A stretch of 64,000 nt of DNA, taken from Semisulcospira habei. Taxonomy: Eukaryota; Mollusca; Gastropoda; Semisulcospiridae. Position numbers and translations under genes: made by a program. The notes below the pieces were generated by a model that saw only the letters and a list, made by a program, of their open reading frames with translations, was not told the DNA's origin and did no database searches. Below, in pieces: positions 21,622 through 32,981 of the stretch. Where the stretch lies: the NCBI GenBank assembly GCA_036245525.1, contig BTPG01000005.1:119614417-119678416 (forward strand), written 5' to 3'. Within the stretch, counting starts at the first letter, position 1. Each line of letters starts with the position of its first letter.

Positions 21622-21841
21622 AAAGTTTGTTATGTTAGGACTCGTTCGTCGTAAGCGTAACCCCACTAGTAAATCACACGCGGAACCTAAGATTTCTGAG
21701 AGTCAGAGTATGGCCACCTGCATGATGAGGTAATAGAAAGCAGCCATACACTCAGTCCTCCCATACGTCTCTGTGAAAAGGACCTGAGAATGTTCAGCAG
21801 AAGAACGCATCAACAACAACAGCAACAACTCTTTTAACAAA

Positions 21842-21913
21842 TGTGTGCTAGTCTGTGTTTATCGACCTTACGGCTCGAGAGCAGTAAGGTCCAAAATCAC
21901 AGACCAGCACACA
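21842..21913. repeat. HP-J hairpin
   Basis: tgtgtgctagtctgtg faces cacagaccagcacaca, with gaccttacggct facing agcagtaaggtc near the loop. Confidence 0.65.
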
Positions 21914-21928
21914 TTTTGGTCTCTGGGT

Positions 21929-22010
21929 CAATTGCATGAGTAAGTTTAGAGCTGCGCTGCGGAGCACCTTGCTTAGTTGGCTGGCGCAGGACTAAGCTCA
22001 CTCATGCAAC
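21929..22010. repeat. HP-F element with deleted left arm
   Basis: The left arm aattgcatgagtaagttta is shortened. The right arm, gcaccttgcttagttggc through actaagctcactcatgcaac, is complete. Confidence 0.65.
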
Positions 22011-22161
22011 ATACCCAAGAGCCGCAATGTCCAACATCACAGACCGGCAGAGGGTTTTTTAGGACGGTACCACGAGGTACCGCTGTGTAATTGCAATAGT
22101 CGCACGCGCCGCATCAGATGATAGCTGCCTTTGGAGGAACAGCTGGAGACGATCGTGGTGA

Positions 22162-22230
22162 GCAAGAGTCATAGATTCACATAAACCCCTGCAACGGGTT
22201 GCAAGGGCTTATGAGAATCTATGTCTCTTG
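22162..22230. mobile_element. HP-A core
   Basis: The arms are gcaagagtcatagattcaca and mate. The centre gcaacgggttgc adds a small extra palindrome. Confidence 0.7.
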
Positions 22231-22316
22231 AACATGGAAGGAAATGTTTTAAACTAACTCTGGTATCGAAAGTTGGTAGACACACGTTGACAAATGTCAG
22301 CTTTCACCACGTAGGT

Positions 22317-22643
22317 TGTTTGGTTGGTTGCTTGGCTGCTTGCTTGCTTCCTTGCTTGCTTGCTTGCTTGCTTGCTTGTTTGGCTTGCTAGCTTACTTGC
22401 TTGTATGTTTGTTTGTTTGTTTTTTCGATTGTTTGTTTCTTTCTTTTGTGTTGTTGTTTTTGTTTGTTTTGTGTTTGCTTGTTTGCCTGTTTGCTTGTTT
22501 GTTTCTTCTTTTTTTTTTTTTTTTTTTTTTTTTTTGGTTTTTGTTTCTTTCTTTTTCTTTTTTTTTTCTTTTTTGTTGTTTGATTCTTTCTCTGTTTCTT
22601 TGTGTGTTTCTTTGTTTCTTTCTTTCTTTGTTTGTTTGTTTTT
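22317..22643. repeat. T-rich (TTGC)n/(TTTG)n/(T)n low-complexity tract
   Basis: TTGC, GTTT and TTTC units surround a T-run near 22509-22535. The open frames across it are leucine/phenylalanine or lysine runs caused by base composition. Confidence 0.9.
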
Positions 22644-22654
22644 CACCACAGTGT

Positions 22655-22747
22655 AACTCATTCAGTCCAGACCTGTCGCGCATGGACACGCGGCAGAAAG
22701 CCCAGTATCTCAATGCAGCACGTCTCGATTGTATTAAAAGCCTACAT
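22655..22747. repeat. Degraded HP-G hairpin
   Basis: It begins gtaactcattcagtccagac and ends gcagcacgtctcgattg. The inner arms have decayed. Confidence 0.45.
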
Positions 22748-23378
22748 TGTAAATTTATTTATGTGGCCCATAAAAGAAGTTAATCAAACGTCAAACGGTT
22801 TATAACAACAATAACAATTCCATCCTTGTAAAAATTGAAAATTATTTTAGAAATGGAGCTTTTTTCAAATAAACAAAACATTCACCATTTTTCTTGTAAT
22901 AAAAAAAAATTGCACCTTTCTCGAGGTTTATTTAGACTGTAAATATTCACCGAATGTGTCGTGGATGTACTAGAAAGCAATGTTATTTTATACTGCATAA
23001 ATGTTTTTAAAACCTGAAGAAAAAAAATCAAGTTTGCGGTTTTGTGGTTTGTCCCGAGGTCGACTGTGTAAGGTTATTACCTTTATGCACAGGTAAATGT
23101 GCAACCTGCCTCTTTTAGAGGTGTTGACAAAAGGTATTGTTGACAATCTGATTGTGATGAAAATTATGGAATTAACACCGAAGTGCCATTATTTGATTAA
23201 TTTAGAGCATGTGTTGAGGCAAATGTTTGGCAACACCTCTACCGCACGTCGAAAGCATAAAATGGCAGATTGTGCATTTTGCGGTTTTTCCTCGTTTGTA
23301 ACCTTTTCTATACAAATGTCGTAACGCCTTTGTTACATTTACCCCGTGCAGACCTGTTTTTTTTTTAATATCAACCAT
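22748..23378. other. No feature recognised
   Basis: This is AT-rich unique-looking sequence without domain motifs. Confidence 0.5.
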
Positions 23379-23444
23379 GCAAGAGACATAGATCCTCATG
23401 ATCCCCCGCATGATGTGGGGGCTCATGAGGATCTATGTCTCTTG
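23379..23444. mobile_element. HP-A core
   Basis: This 66-bp palindrome has gacatagatcctcatgatcc and mate ggctcatgaggatctatgtc, with one mismatch in the stem. Confidence 0.8.
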
Positions 23445-23773
23445 TGGCAACGAGTACATCCGGGTACTTCCGTCGTGATGGAGGTCATTAGATCTGAATC
23501 TGCGATGGCATAGAGGGGCTGTGGCGAAGGTCTGAAAAGAGCAAGCAATAATAAGGATCCGGTCACAAAGAAGCATGGGGAGTTTTTCCATAGAGGCGAT
23601 TAAACGGTGTGCAAGAAGGTGCGCACAATATGAACAACTGCTGATCTCCAAGTTTTTGAACGAGAGAGAAAGGGTAGCACAGTTTCTGGTGTAACCCTGC
23701 TTTTATAGCGACTGTGGTAAGAATCAAAAGGGCTTTGCAACTTTTTCTCTATCAACGTTCCTTGAAACATAAA

Positions 23774-23775
<2 letters not shown>
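23445..23775. other. No feature recognised
   Basis: The sequence is unique-looking. No motif was recognised. Confidence 0.45.
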
Positions 23776-24022
<247 letters not shown>

Positions 24023-24209
24023 ATCGATTGAAAGAAAGATGCCTGCACAGCTTAAAGCATTTTTTTATATTTTTAAATTTGTATTTACAATATTTACAAA
24101 TTGACTCCAAACTCGTCAGCCGCAAAAGCAATTACCGCATCATCCTATCAAAATTTCAGTGACATCTTCAATGTTTTGCGTGCGAAACATGTCAACCCAT
24201 ATAACACCA

Positions 24210-24395
24210 CGACAGCATTTCCCAAAGTTTGGAGGTGTTATCTAACGACTATTTACCAGTTGTATGAGATGGTTAATTCAAGGGTAGTGCCAGATGAACT
24301 TGGCGCCTAAAGGCGCCAAGCTCATCTGGCACTGCCCTTGAATTATCACGCTCATCCCATCTCCTGCTGCAGGGCGTTGGGGCTAAATGGATTAA
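24210..24395. mobile_element. HP-B element
   Basis: The flank tttcccaaagtttggaggtg precedes a core with gccagatgaacttggcgcc and mate ggcgccaagctcatctggc. The right end is gggctaaatggattaa (TTAA 24392-24395). Confidence 0.75.
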
Positions 24396-24439
24396 CCCTT
24401 ATGATTCGGAATACACAGTGTGTGAAATAAATTTGACTA

Positions 24440-24516
24440 ATATAGTTCAAGGGTAGTGCCAGAATAGCTTGGCGCCTCTAGACGCCAATCTATTGTGGCA
24501 CCACCCTTGAACTAAA
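24440..24516. mobile_element. HP-B core
   Basis: agttcaagggtagtgccaga through atagcttggcgcc faces a mate with three mismatches. It starts 45 bp after the previous HP-B. Confidence 0.65.
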
Positions 24517-25004
24517 GCCATTGGTCTATATCCTTATCTGCAAGTACTATAATGTAGCTTGCAAATGGCAGTGTATGGCCTCAGTACGATATAGGTTAAT
24601 ACGCAACAGAAACAACAAGCAAAACAAAACATTATCCAAGACTCATGATGGCAACGTATCAATGTTTCAAGCGCAAAATATTTCTAATCGTTCTAGTATA
24701 AATAAACCCGCGTGCCCAACATTTTGGTTTTGCCCAAAGAACACTGTTTAAAGCCTACGGCAGCCAAGGTTCGACGTCTCACACCCGAAACAATTTTTAA
24801 TACATCAAATACATATTCCCATCGCTAGACGCGTGTGTCTAGTGAGTGTTCCATCATCCGCTGGCCCTGTCATGTTGCTGTCTGATCTCGCCCGCCACAG
24901 CCCTTTCACGCCCAGTAGCAAATGATTGATTATTCCTGTGCTATTCAGTCAGACTCTTCTTCCAGGGGCAAAGATGGGTCTACTAGGTCGATAATAGCTC
25001 CTGC
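24517..25004. other. No feature recognised
   Basis: No hairpin or coding motif was seen. Confidence 0.45.
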
Positions 25005-25070
25005 TCTAGGGCAGTGCCTGATTAGCTTGGGGCCTAAGCGCGCCAAGTTAATCAGGCACTGCCCTTGAAC
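25005..25070. mobile_element. HP-B core, diverged
   Basis: agggcagtgcctgattagct faces agttaatcaggcactgccct. Both arms have ctgatta in place of cagatta. Confidence 0.65.
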
Positions 25071-25192
25071 ATTGAAATTTATTCTTTGTTTAGCGTTGAG
25101 TTTTAATGGTCGATGCATCTTCCGCCGTACTATCTAAAACTGTTCCCACATAAAGGGATTTAGCTCCACCCCTGTTTTGATAGTGTATTCAA

Positions 25193-25400
25193 TTCAACTC
25201 AATTCAATTCAATTCAATAAACTTTATTTATCCCGCTAGGGGCAATTAAAGTGGTCCGACAGGCTCAGTGACTTAGATATACACAAAACTTACATTAAAA
25301 TATGCACACAATAATGATACAAACAATTCAATTAAAATCTAATGTTGTTTTTTTTTAAATAGCACAGCATTGATAAATAAAATATATTGAATAAAAGAAA
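25193..25400 (-). mobile_element. Retroposon 3' end, minus orientation
   Basis: Plus-strand (ATTCA)n is followed by ataaactttatttatcccgc. On the minus strand this is an ATAAAGTTTAT signal region with a (TTGAA)n tail. The 5' boundary was not resolved. Confidence 0.55.
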
Positions 25401-25730
25401 TACGTGCACGTATCAGCTCATATCATCACACAGAAGTATTACAGATTTTATAGTCGTTGGCTGCCGTATTAATGATCGAGCTCCTTCGTCTTTGGACCAC
25501 AGAAGTAAACTGTAATCAGTATAACTATAGCTTGTAAGGCGCATCAATTTCCCTTGCTATATAAAAGAAAATCCCAAGGAAAAAAGAAACACGCTTAGAG
25601 AAGACATTTACAACACGATTTAAAAAAATTTTAAACTTTTTTTCCAAATTAGACATAAACAAGAAAACAATTCTCTGCTTCTCTTTTCTTTGCTACTATC
25701 TCCCTTGGCATATTCATGAGTAAATTACAA
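25401..25730. other. No gene; K-like fragment
   Basis: agaaacacgcttagagaaga near 25584-25603 resembles part of repeat K (13745-13839). Nothing else was recognised. Confidence 0.4.
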
Positions 25731-25794
25731 TATAGAACAAGACCATCATAATACATCCATTTAATATGTACGTATATGATGGTCTTGTTCTATA
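25731..25794. repeat. Isolated hairpin
   Basis: The arms tatagaacaagaccatcata and tatgatggtcttgttctata are perfect, with a loop of about 24 bases. No other copy was noticed in the window. Confidence 0.75.
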
Positions 25795-25939
25795 CCTGCG
25801 TATTTTTCTGTGGGCTGGCGATTGGGTGCCTCCTAGGCGGGGGCAAGGGATCTAACTGTTTGTCTGTCCAGCGCTGAGTAATTCCCCTTCGTATGTGTAC
25901 AATATAAACTACCTCTATAATTTAAAGCCAAGGGATCTA

Positions 25940-26047
25940 TATTTATGTGTTGTTATTCTCGAAGTTTGTTATAAGTTATGTAGGAAGAATGTAATCGAAA
26001 CTTCGAAAAACGTTTTTGGAATATCCAATTGTTGTTATGTCCGACCT
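25940..26047 (-). repeat. Interspersed repeat shared with 40150-40262
   Basis: Reverse-complemented, it starts aaggtcggacataacaacaa and later contains acttataacaaacttcg. Both blocks occur in the same order at 40150-40262. Confidence 0.55.
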
Positions 26048-26223
26048 TCTTATAAGAGGAGTTTACTATAGATCTTTACTGACCATCGTGATACCCACGT
26101 TTGCCCACGCTGATCTATCAGTAGTGCATTGGCTAGTGAAGGCTGATGTCAGCCGGCGTAAGACCTTTTGCTTGCTGGGCGTACCTTTCAGACTCGCCTG
26201 TGTTGTGAGGCTGTTTTCTTTAA

Positions 26224-26315
26224 TTAACCCTTTGCGTGTCGTTAGCGGTTTTAGTCGGGATGATTCCTGCAGGAATCATTGCGACAAAACCCGCTACCGA
26301 CACTCAAAGGGTTAA
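26224..26315. mobile_element. HP-C element, complete
   Basis: This 92-bp element has TTAA at both ends, CCCTTTGCGTGTCG and mate, and the centre gattcctgcaggaatc. The termini CCCTTT...AAAGGG next to TTAA fit piggyBac-class ends. Confidence 0.85.
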
Positions 26316-26664
26316 CGTGGTGTCCCTTTTTCTGGGCTCATTTTTCCAAAGGGTTTGTGTTTCGTTTCCGGCCACCTTATTTCTGGTGAGGTGGTGCGTC
26401 TTTTGTTCGCTGGGGTAATGCTTCTTTTGTGCTTTTGTGGGTACCGTTTTCCTCGCAGGGGTATTGTTTCTTTTGTGGGTGCCTTTTTTCTAGCGTGGTC
26501 GTTTTAATCCGGGTGGAATCCACCACAGTCATGCTCTCCATGTTCTACAAGCTTGCCCGCATCTGCTGGGCGGGATAACATTACCGCTCCAGCATTATTT
26601 GTCGTGAAAACTTAGCCGACCCATAACTCAACTGAGAAACACATATATATTATATTCAAGTTTC
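26316..26664. other. No feature recognised
   Basis: This is T/G-rich sequence with repeated cttttgtg motifs. No domain was seen. Confidence 0.45.
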
Positions 26665-26729
26665 GCAAGAGGCGTAGATCCTCATGGCTCTGCACATTGC
26701 GGGGAGTCATGAGGATCTAGGCCTCTTGC
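26665..26729. mobile_element. HP-A core
   Basis: This 65-bp palindrome has gcaagaggcgtagatcctca and mate. The g in ggcg appears as c in the right arm (aggcc), so the change is not mirrored exactly. Confidence 0.75.
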
Positions 26730-26833
26730 AGAGTTATGTATTACTTTATCGGTGTTTTCTTGTCTCTTAGTAGTTTCAGAGTCCGATTGCCCTCCTCCAG
26801 ATTAGGAACACAAATGCTAAGCAACGTTAGTAA

Positions 26834-26898
26834 GCAGCATAGATCCTCATGTGCCCCCGCATATTGCGGGGGGACTCATGATGATCTGTGCTTCTTGC
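26834..26898. mobile_element. HP-A core
   Basis: gcagcatagatcctcatgtg faces a mate ending gatctgtgcttcttgc. The HP-A copy at 26665-26729 is 104 bp away. Confidence 0.7.
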
Positions 26899-27109
26899 AG
26901 AGGGGTATCTTTTAGGAATTTATTTTCGTGTCGAGTCTTTTGGCGAGTCAATAGCAACTGCCCTCTTCAGTGCTGCTCAATTTGGTGTTGGAGACTGATA
27001 CCCGCCTACGTGATGTTGGCTACACCAGTGTTTGTCCAACGGAATGCACACAGGATTGACAAAGTACCGGTGGTATAACATACTTTAATTTGTCAATTAT
27101 TCAATTCCT

Positions 27110-27575
27110 TTTCTTCTTCTTCTTCTTCTTTTAAAATTTATTTTAGATATTGTTTGTTTATTTGTTTGTTTGTTTGTTTGTTTGTTTGTTTGTTTGCTTG
27201 TTTTTTGTTTGTTTGCTTTTTTGTTTTTGTTGCTTTTGTTTTTGTTTTTGTTGTTTGATTTTGTTTGGTTTTGTTGTTGTTGTTGTTTGTTTTGTTTGTT
27301 TGTTTGTTTGTTGTTTTTTTGAGTTGTTGTTTTGTTGTTGCTTGTCTTTTTGGGTTATTTTTTTTGGGGGGAGGGTTTGTTTGTTTTGTTGTTTGTGTGT
27401 GCGTGTGTTTGTTGTTTGTTTATTTGTTTGTTTGTCTGTCTGGTGTGTTTTGTGAGGGTTTTTTTGTTGTTGTTGTTTTTTGGGGGGGGGGGGGGGGTGT
27501 TTTGTTCTGTTTTTTGTTGGTTTTATTTGTTTTGTTTCTTTGGGCGGGGGGGGGGGGGGGGGGGGGCGGGGGAGG
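27110..27575. repeat. (TTC)n, (GTTT)n, T/G and poly-G low-complexity tract
   Basis: A short TTC run is followed by long GTTT-rich sequence with G-runs near 27481-27497 and 27546-27575. Open frames on both strands are compositional. Confidence 0.9.
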
Positions 27576-27588
27576 GGGCGTGGGGTAA

Positions 27589-27691
27589 TATTGTGACGAG
27601 CCAAAGAAATGCGACATTTTTAAAATCATCGGAAATACTTTAGTGTTTCCGGTGATTCCTAAAATGTCGCAGTTTATTTCCTCGTCAATAT
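27589..27691. repeat. HP-D hairpin
   Basis: It runs from gacgagccaaagaaatgcga to its mate ending cctcgtcaata. The centre is cggaaatactttagtgtttc cgg. Confidence 0.7.
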
Positions 27692-28162
27692 CCAGTTTTC
27701 TAAGTTTTAGTAGTGTTCGTGCGTCGAATTTTTTGGCAATTTGGAGGAGGCGGGTGCTTGTTTGTTCTGTTGTGTCTGGTCTTAGTCTATTCTGGCCGAT
27801 CTGAGCTGCTTTTGTGGTGAGTTGTTGCTGATATTATTGCTTTGTTTGGTTGGGCCTGCTTTGGTTTGGTTGGGGATTTTTTACATGCGAAACTGATGTT
27901 GACAAACTGAGGAATATAACTGAGTAAACAGAAAACTCTAAAGAGATATCAGTCTACTATATATCAGTAAACTATCAGTTTACTTTTTATGCTTCTGACA
28001 ATGTATTTGTAGTTGTTATTTTCTAAATCAAATCAAGGGGATTTTTTTCAAAAGGGAGGGGGGGGGGGTTGGGGGTTGCATAGTAAGCGACCTAAAATTA
28101 ATGTAAAGAAAAAAAGCGAAAGAAATATTTGTTGCTGACAAATTTGTTCCTGCCTATATGGA
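27692..28162. other. No feature recognised
   Basis: This is T/G-rich then AT-rich sequence, with a G-run near 28058-28069. No coding motif was seen. Confidence 0.45.
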
Positions 28163-28367
28163 TTAACTCATTCAGCCCGACGGCCGTATTTCCCAAATTT
28201 TATCTAATGACTATGCACCAGTTGCAGGAGATGGATCGACCATGATAATTCAAGGGTATTACCAGATTAGCTTGGCCCCTACAGGCGCCACGCTAATCTG
28301 GCACTACCCTCGAATTATCATGGTCGACCCATCTCCTGCTGTGGGGCGTCAGGGCTGAATGGGTTAA
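28163..28367. mobile_element. HP-B element, complete
   Basis: This 205-bp copy has TTAA at 28163-28166 and 28364-28367. The ends are CTCATTCAGCCCGACG and cagggctgaatggg. The core is gattagcttggcccctac with a near-perfect mate. Confidence 0.85.
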
Positions 28368-28553
28368 TAATATAAAAAAGTAATATCCATCCAGAACTTT
28401 TTCTGACGTGGAATATCATTTTTCTTGACAGGTGACACAGCGGCGCGCGCTCGACATGCTCCATTCGCACGTGCAGTCACGTGTCTACGGGGTCAATCAG
28501 GTACAAAAATGACCTCTGACCGTCCGCAAGTCCTTCATCAAACCCTTTCATAT

Positions 28554-28619
28554 GCAAGAGGCATAGATTGTCACGAGCCCCTGCAGCTGCAGGGGCTCGT
28601 GAGAATCTACGCCTCTTGC
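28554..28619. mobile_element. HP-A core
   Basis: This 66-bp palindrome is perfect around cacgagcccctgcagctgca. The cacgag variant is mirrored as ctcgtg. Confidence 0.8.
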
Positions 28620-28935
28620 TGGGGGATTGGCTCCATGTCAGTACAGCCTCAAAATGAGAGAATTTGATGTTAAGAGCGTGACTGCCGCCGCCAAATTAAA
28701 AACTTGAACAATGACGCTTTTTTGGTTTCATACAATAAGCAGGCATGTTGCCGTGGTTTGTGTTAGGTTTTATTAAATAATATCACAGTAATCCCTTAGT
28801 ATTACGTCGAAATATGAGTTTTTGCCTCTAACAATTTTATCAATTATTTTTATTAAAGATTGGGTTACGCATGAAAGGTGTCATGGATTATTGTATGCTG
28901 AAAACATTCAAACGCAACGAACCAGCACAAATTAT
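28620..28935. other. No feature recognised
   Basis: This is AT-rich unique-looking sequence. Confidence 0.45.
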
Positions 28936-29150
28936 TTAACTCATTGTGCCCCGAGGCACGAAATACCCACATTTTGGAGTTATTCTCTGATGACTGCAAT
29001 ACAATTCAGGAGACATATCGACCATGATAGTTCAAGGGTGGTGGCAGAATAGCTTAGCGCCTATAGGCGCCAAGCTATTCTGCCACCACCCGTGAACTAT
29101 CATGATCGAGTCATATCTTGCTGTGGTGTGTCGCGGGCAGAATGAATTAA
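28936..29150. mobile_element. HP-B element, complete
   Basis: This 215-bp copy has TTAA at both ends. The core ggtggtggcagaatagctta and mate share the gaata and ggtgg variants in both arms. Confidence 0.85.
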
Positions 29151-29362
29151 TATAAAGAAGAAAGTTAATGAATACGGGTAGCGTGTAGCGTTGGTTTATC
29201 AGGTGCAAAAGATAAATTATGCAGAAGCATTGCCGTCTATGGAGATGAAAGTTTACCACTCCCTCACAAATCTAATATATTATTTGGAACACACACGTTT
29301 CAGTGGGAGGGCAGTAGCTTAGGCAGATATGTTTTATTGAGTGGAGTGGGGGGGGGAGATGA
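29151..29362. other. No feature recognised
   Basis: The sequence is unique-looking, ending in a short G-run. Confidence 0.4.
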
Positions 29363-29465
29363 TGATGATGAAACTTTATTTGTCAACTGTAAAAACTTTT
29401 GACATAAACAAATCGTTATTTTACAAACTTGCCGTTGCTAACATCTACAATACAATAATAGTTTT

Positions 29466-29546
<81 letters not shown>

Positions 29547-29565
29547 AGAGAGAGAGAGAGAGACT

Positions 29566-29637
<72 letters not shown>

Positions 29638-29705
29638 GAATCTTTATTTATTCAGGATAAAGCTATTAGGCAACTCAATGCCTGTCTTACAAGCTGTCCT
29701 GTAAA
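29363..29705 (-). mobile_element. Two minus-strand retroposon 3' ends around a (GA)n array
   Basis: gatgatgatgatgaaacttt with acttgccgttgctaacatct (29363-29460) resembles the tail at 9550-9680. A long GA array with small interruptions fills 29470-29632. A second tail, gatgatgaatctttatttat, follows at 29632-29705. Confidence 0.65.
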
Positions 29706-30069
29706 CAAACAAGAGAGATAGAGAGAGAGAGTGGGGGCAGTGTGCCTGATATAATATAATAACGACTGAGATTGGGGAAAGGGGGTGGGGGCGAATGGGC
29801 GAGGGAGGAAGGGGAGGGGGCAAGGGACAGCCATACCTCACAGTCCTACTTCATATAAAAACACACAATCAAAACCTTAAGCTGCATTCTTCAGCACAAA
29901 TTTGTTATAACAAATAAAATATTTTCCTCCCAAATAAAATATTGCTGCCCCCCCCCCCCCAATTTTTTTTTTTTTTTTTTGGGGGGTGGGGGTGATATTT
30001 TAATTGAGGATGGGCTACATTTTGACGAGGATGACGGGGATGTAACTTTTGTTTGTTTTGCTTGCTTGT
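29706..30069. other. Purine-rich and homopolymer sequence
   Basis: G-rich sequence lies at 29730-29830. A run of about 13 C, AA, about 18 T and 6 G lies at 29948-29986. No gene was seen. Confidence 0.6.
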
Positions 30070-30163
30070 TTAACCCTTTGCGTGTCGATTGCGGTTTTTA
30101 GTCGCAATGATTCCTGTAGGAATCATCGCGACTAAAAACCGCTCCCGACAACCACAGGGTTAA
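30070..30163. mobile_element. HP-C element, complete
   Basis: The element is 94 bp with TTAA at both ends. The centre gattcctgtaggaatc is perfect. One arm has lost the gtgtcg register near its outer end. Confidence 0.85.
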
Positions 30164-30281
30164 CGTGCTTTGGGCAGCCAGCATTGCATTATATTTCGCG
30201 TTTTCCTTCAAAAGACACGATTTCTATTTTCAAAAGATAAGTTACCGACATCCTATATTAATCGTGTGATGGACGGAAAAG

Positions 30282-30373
30282 TTACCCCTTTGGGTGTCGG
30301 TAGCGGTTTTAGTTGGAATGATTCCTGTAGGAATCATCACGACTAAAACCGCTACTGACACCCAAAGGGTTAA
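30282..30373. mobile_element. HP-C element, complete
   Basis: This 92-bp copy has TTAC on the left and TTAA (30370-30373) on the right. That right TTAA is also the left end of an HP-B element. Confidence 0.85.
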
Positions 30374-30515
30374 CCCATTCAGCCCTGACGCAATTCAGCA
30401 GGAGATAGGCACTACCCTTGAATTATCATGGTCGATCCATCTCTTGCAACAGGTGCGCAGTGGTTAATGACGCTTCCAAATTTGGGAAATACGTGCGTCG
30501 GGCTGAATGAGTTAA
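30370..30515. mobile_element. HP-B deletion derivative abutting HP-C
   Basis: The left end TTAACCCATTCAGCCCTGAC is present, but the left hairpin arm is gone (gcaggagataggcactaccc). The right arm and right end (gtcgggctgaatgagttaa) are complete. Confidence 0.75.
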
Positions 30516-30674
30516 CTAAATTTGCCCTGGACTGCTTTGGCTTGGGGGAGGTGAAGGGGAGGGGGAGAATGAGGATCTCAAAGCCACAGTGTGGTTCCTT
30601 TGTGTCAGTGTGTTATGTTTTTCCTGTGAAAAGTAAGAGAAAAGTTTCAGGAAACCTCGTTCACGTTTTGTTAG

Positions 30675-30799
30675 CTGAAACACAAACACACACACACGCA
30701 CACATACACATACACACGCACACACATACGTACGCACGTAAGCACGCACATACGCACGCATGCACACACGCGCGCGAGCACGCACACACACACACACCA

Positions 30800-30839
<40 letters not shown>

Positions 30840-30863
30840 CACAGCACAGCACAGCACAGCACA
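30675..30863. repeat. (CA)n with ACGC variants and (CACAG)n
   Basis: CA/CGCA dinucleotide-rich sequence is followed by about 23 CA units and then four agcac repeats. Confidence 0.9.
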
Positions 30864-30994
30864 CTAGAGCTGAACATTTAATCATATCCTCAATGTCGAT
30901 CATCACGTTGGACAAAACGACCACTCCAGCGACACTAATGAAGGCCCAGAAAACACCAAACGACCCCCGGTCTATCGGCCAGTGACTTCCATCT

Positions 30995-31060
30995 GCAAGA
31001 GACATCGATCCTCATGAGCTTCTGCGAATGCAAGGGCTCATGAGAATCTATGTCTCTTGC
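30995..31060. mobile_element. HP-A core
   Basis: This 66-bp palindrome runs from gcaagagacatcgatcctca to its mate ending tatgtctcttgc. Confidence 0.75.
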
Positions 31061-31237
31061 CGTTTTAAGACAGGGCCCCGATGTACCTCAGTTGGACTGT
31101 GCATCTAGGTTTAAATGTAAGACTTCTTGGTCAAGCGCCAATCAAGCAGCACGTGCAGAGGGTCAAAGGTCAGAGGTGCAGTTGTCAGGGCCCGTGTCAA
31201 AGGCGTGGTTTGGGCACTCCCACCACTAAAAAACATT

Positions 31238-31345
31238 AATGTGTGTAGGTCTGTGATTTTGGACCGTGCTGCTTCAGGCCGCAAGGCTCACAAACATAGG
31301 ACCGCAAGCACTTTATTTTACCGACCGAAAAGTCCGGAACCACAT
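31238..31345. repeat. HP-J hairpin, diverged
   Basis: gtgtgtaggtctgtgatttt and agtccggaaccaca form weak arms. The central gctgcttcaggccgc is partly self-complementary. Confidence 0.4.
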
Positions 31346-31350
31346 CGGAA

Positions 31351-32252
31351 CAGCGCAAACACATTTTGACCGTAAAGAGCAAATTTGCACCGATGCAAGC
31401 AAACGTGCTTCTTCCAAGATAAATGAGATTTCGTTTCCAGATCAGTTTTGTTTTTAGTACTTAAAGCCTTGCATTTTGTTCAGTTAGTTGGTTGGTTTGA
31501 TCGTGGTTTAACGTCCACGGCGCCGGAGTAATAATGGACTGCCTTAACCCCTTCTCTGCCACTGTATACACACTGAACGTACGTTTTTAAGTCCCTTCTA
31601 TTTATAAAAGGGACTTTTTAGGACGGGTGGCGGTGGGGCGAATTTATTTGCATATCCATGATATCTAAGGCGGGCAGGCTAAACCTCAAACAATTGAAGT
31701 AACAAGATAAAAAATTACATCATGTCTAGTTACGCTAACCTCGCTGCTGAACGTACATTTGGCGCGAAGCGCCGTATGTGCGTATGTATGTATGTGCGTA
31801 TGTGTGTGCGTATGTATCTATTCAAGAGAATCTCCGAAATTTCTGTACAGTGGGGACACAAGCTTGAAACTTGGCTAAATACTTTCTTAAGTGGGTGGGT
31901 AAGAGAGCCTACGAGCATATTGTAATTTGAATGTCTCATTGAAGACATAAACAACCCTTTATAGCAAGTCGGTTGATCCAGATTAGAGACCGTAATTTTT
32001 GTCATATTTACTTGAACCTTTGCATATAGCTAGTTTGGAGGAAGACGATGGACGAGTTCGTTAGCCAGCTTTGTATCCTTTCAACTTCTTTAGTAAAAAA
32101 TAAATTCTTTTCAAAAAAGAATTAAAACACTAAAAAAAACTTTACTTCTAGAGAAAGTCAGACAGTGGCTGTGACGTAAAAGAGGCAACTCCTTCACAAC
32201 GCAGGCACTGACATAATACTCTACATATGACGTCATTCTCTCTCGCGCGCGC
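31351..32252. other. No gene; possible element ends
   Basis: A possible LINE 3' piece (gtggtttaacgtccacgg) lies near 31504-31521. An HP-A-like end, TTAACCCCTTCTCTGCCAC, starts near 31545. A short hairpin, aagtcccttctatttataaa agggactt, follows near 31590. No coding motif was recognised. Confidence 0.35.
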
Positions 32253-32430
<178 letters not shown>

Positions 32431-32434
32431 AACA

Positions 32435-32526
32435 TGCGCGCATCTCCAGCATGAATAGATCCTCATGCGCCCAACCAGGTGCATGAGTATCTATGTCTCT
32501 TGGAGATGTTTGGCGGAGCGCGCGCA
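32435..32526. repeat. Hairpin with HP-A-like core and catctcc outer arms
   Basis: tgcgcgcatctccagcatga faces a mate with tctcttggagatgtttggcg and gcgcgcgc. It shares the aacat..atctcc outer arm style with 21470-21621. The CA array directly abuts its left end. Confidence 0.6.
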
Positions 32527-32981
32527 CATTAGTATATCATGTAGCTAGGTAAAGTCAACCTGCTTTCACACAAATTATAGCAAGACTGAAACTGTACTGT
32601 GAAGTTCTAGTTTTGTCACCACTTTCCCAGGCCTATGAAGCGAAAGTAAAACTCATATCACGTAAAATATAAAATTACGTAAAAACTAAAACTTACGTCA
32701 TGACAAATGACGTCTGACAAATCAATGACGGGTATGTCCTGCGCCCCTTATAGAACTCACTGACGCATTGGCAGATCTGCGATACTTTTTAAATAGGAGA
32801 TAATTCAACATCAGAATCAGGTCAAAGACAAAGGTAGAGACCATTGACAGCGAGGACAGCTCTCATATAGAAGGGACTTTGTGGATTATGGTTCATCCCA
32901 TCTTGTTGTTTTTGAAATCTGGATTCATTCAACGACCAAAAGCCAACACCGTCCAAGAAACATGGATACAAACTGGTCTCA
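32527..32981. other. No feature recognised
   Basis: This is AT-rich sequence with several acgtaaaa-type short repeats near 32658-32700. Confidence 0.4.

Noticed and set aside
22254..22783. Lysine-rich and cysteine/phenylalanine-rich frames
   Set aside because: They are produced by T-rich low-complexity sequence on opposite strands.
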